NCBI GenBank assembly: GCA_964502215.1
Contig: CAZCUN010000022.1
Coordinates: 1-45,761 of the forward strand
DNA length: 45,761 bases
From: JAALLB01 sp964502215
GTDB lineage: Bacteria; Pseudomonadota; Alphaproteobacteria; Rhizobiales; Rhizobiaceae
Direction: 5' to 3'
Every line of letters starts with the position of its first letter. Position 1 is the first letter of the stretch. The notes beneath the pieces were generated by a model that worked only from the letters and a program-made list of their open reading frames with translations, did no database searches and was not told the DNA's origin. Both the position numbers and the translations under genes were made by a program. Shown here piece after piece: positions 45,728 through 45,761 of the stretch.

Positions 45728-45761
45728 TACGATAAATATTGTTTAACCCATTGGTTCAATT

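Overview
The window looks like low-GC alphaproteobacterial DNA, most likely Hyphomicrobiales (Rhizobiales). The order cysG, DUF2849, cysI, DUF934, ferredoxin-NADP reductase, a twin-arginine beta-helix protein of the TIGR03808 type, and the glnB-glnA pair all fit that group. This placement is inferred from protein character and gene order only.

Layout. (1) About 1-12,840 is an integrated mobile element lying against the 3' end of a tRNA-Leu(UAG) gene (12827-12911, minus). A large serine recombinase (11287-12945) sits at the right edge, and its last ~40 codons are read from the antisense of the tRNA and its upstream flank. The element carries a short GC-rich, hairpin-rich left segment, an HTH gene, a tight operon of small membrane proteins ending in a VirD4/TraG-type ATPase without membrane segments (2699-7717), and a second operon of unrecognised proteins, two of them divergent paralogs, leading into the recombinase (8139-12945). 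I recognise no relaxase, VirB4 or other mating-channel protein. This is the most likely place for an undescribed system. (2) 13,200-15,080: PII protein and glutamine synthetase with a clear terminator. (3) 15,100-19,080: FAD amino-acid dehydrogenase, DinB-like protein, DUF2177 membrane protein, secreted ankyrin protein and a methyltransferase. (4) 19,300-24,020: assimilatory sulfite reduction (siroheme synthase, sulfite reductase, helper DUFs, ferredoxin reductase), with no cysH in the cluster. (5) 24,100-33,480: PEP carboxylase, a hydantoinase/oxoprolinase-type protein, the Tat beta-helix protein, a HerA-like ATPase and an MFS transporter. (6) 33,479-36,900 (minus): a TPP riboswitch followed by thiM, thiE, thiD and, one base after thiD, a Tat-exported TRAP solute-binding protein. 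(7) 36,945-45,761: an orphan molybdenum hydroxylase large subunit, DMT transporter, haloacid dehalogenase, Fe superoxide dismutase, two c-type cytochromes, oligopeptidase B and MsrB, with an insertion-sequence-like terminus at the right edge.

The chromosomal part is ordinary nitrogen, sulfur, carbon and thiamine metabolism in short operons. Sulfite reductase depends on siroheme from CysG, and the reductase next to it may supply ferredoxin. The element is the accessory part. Its two operons share a 10-base word in their leaders, and its ATPase appears to have its membrane anchor split off into neighbouring small proteins.
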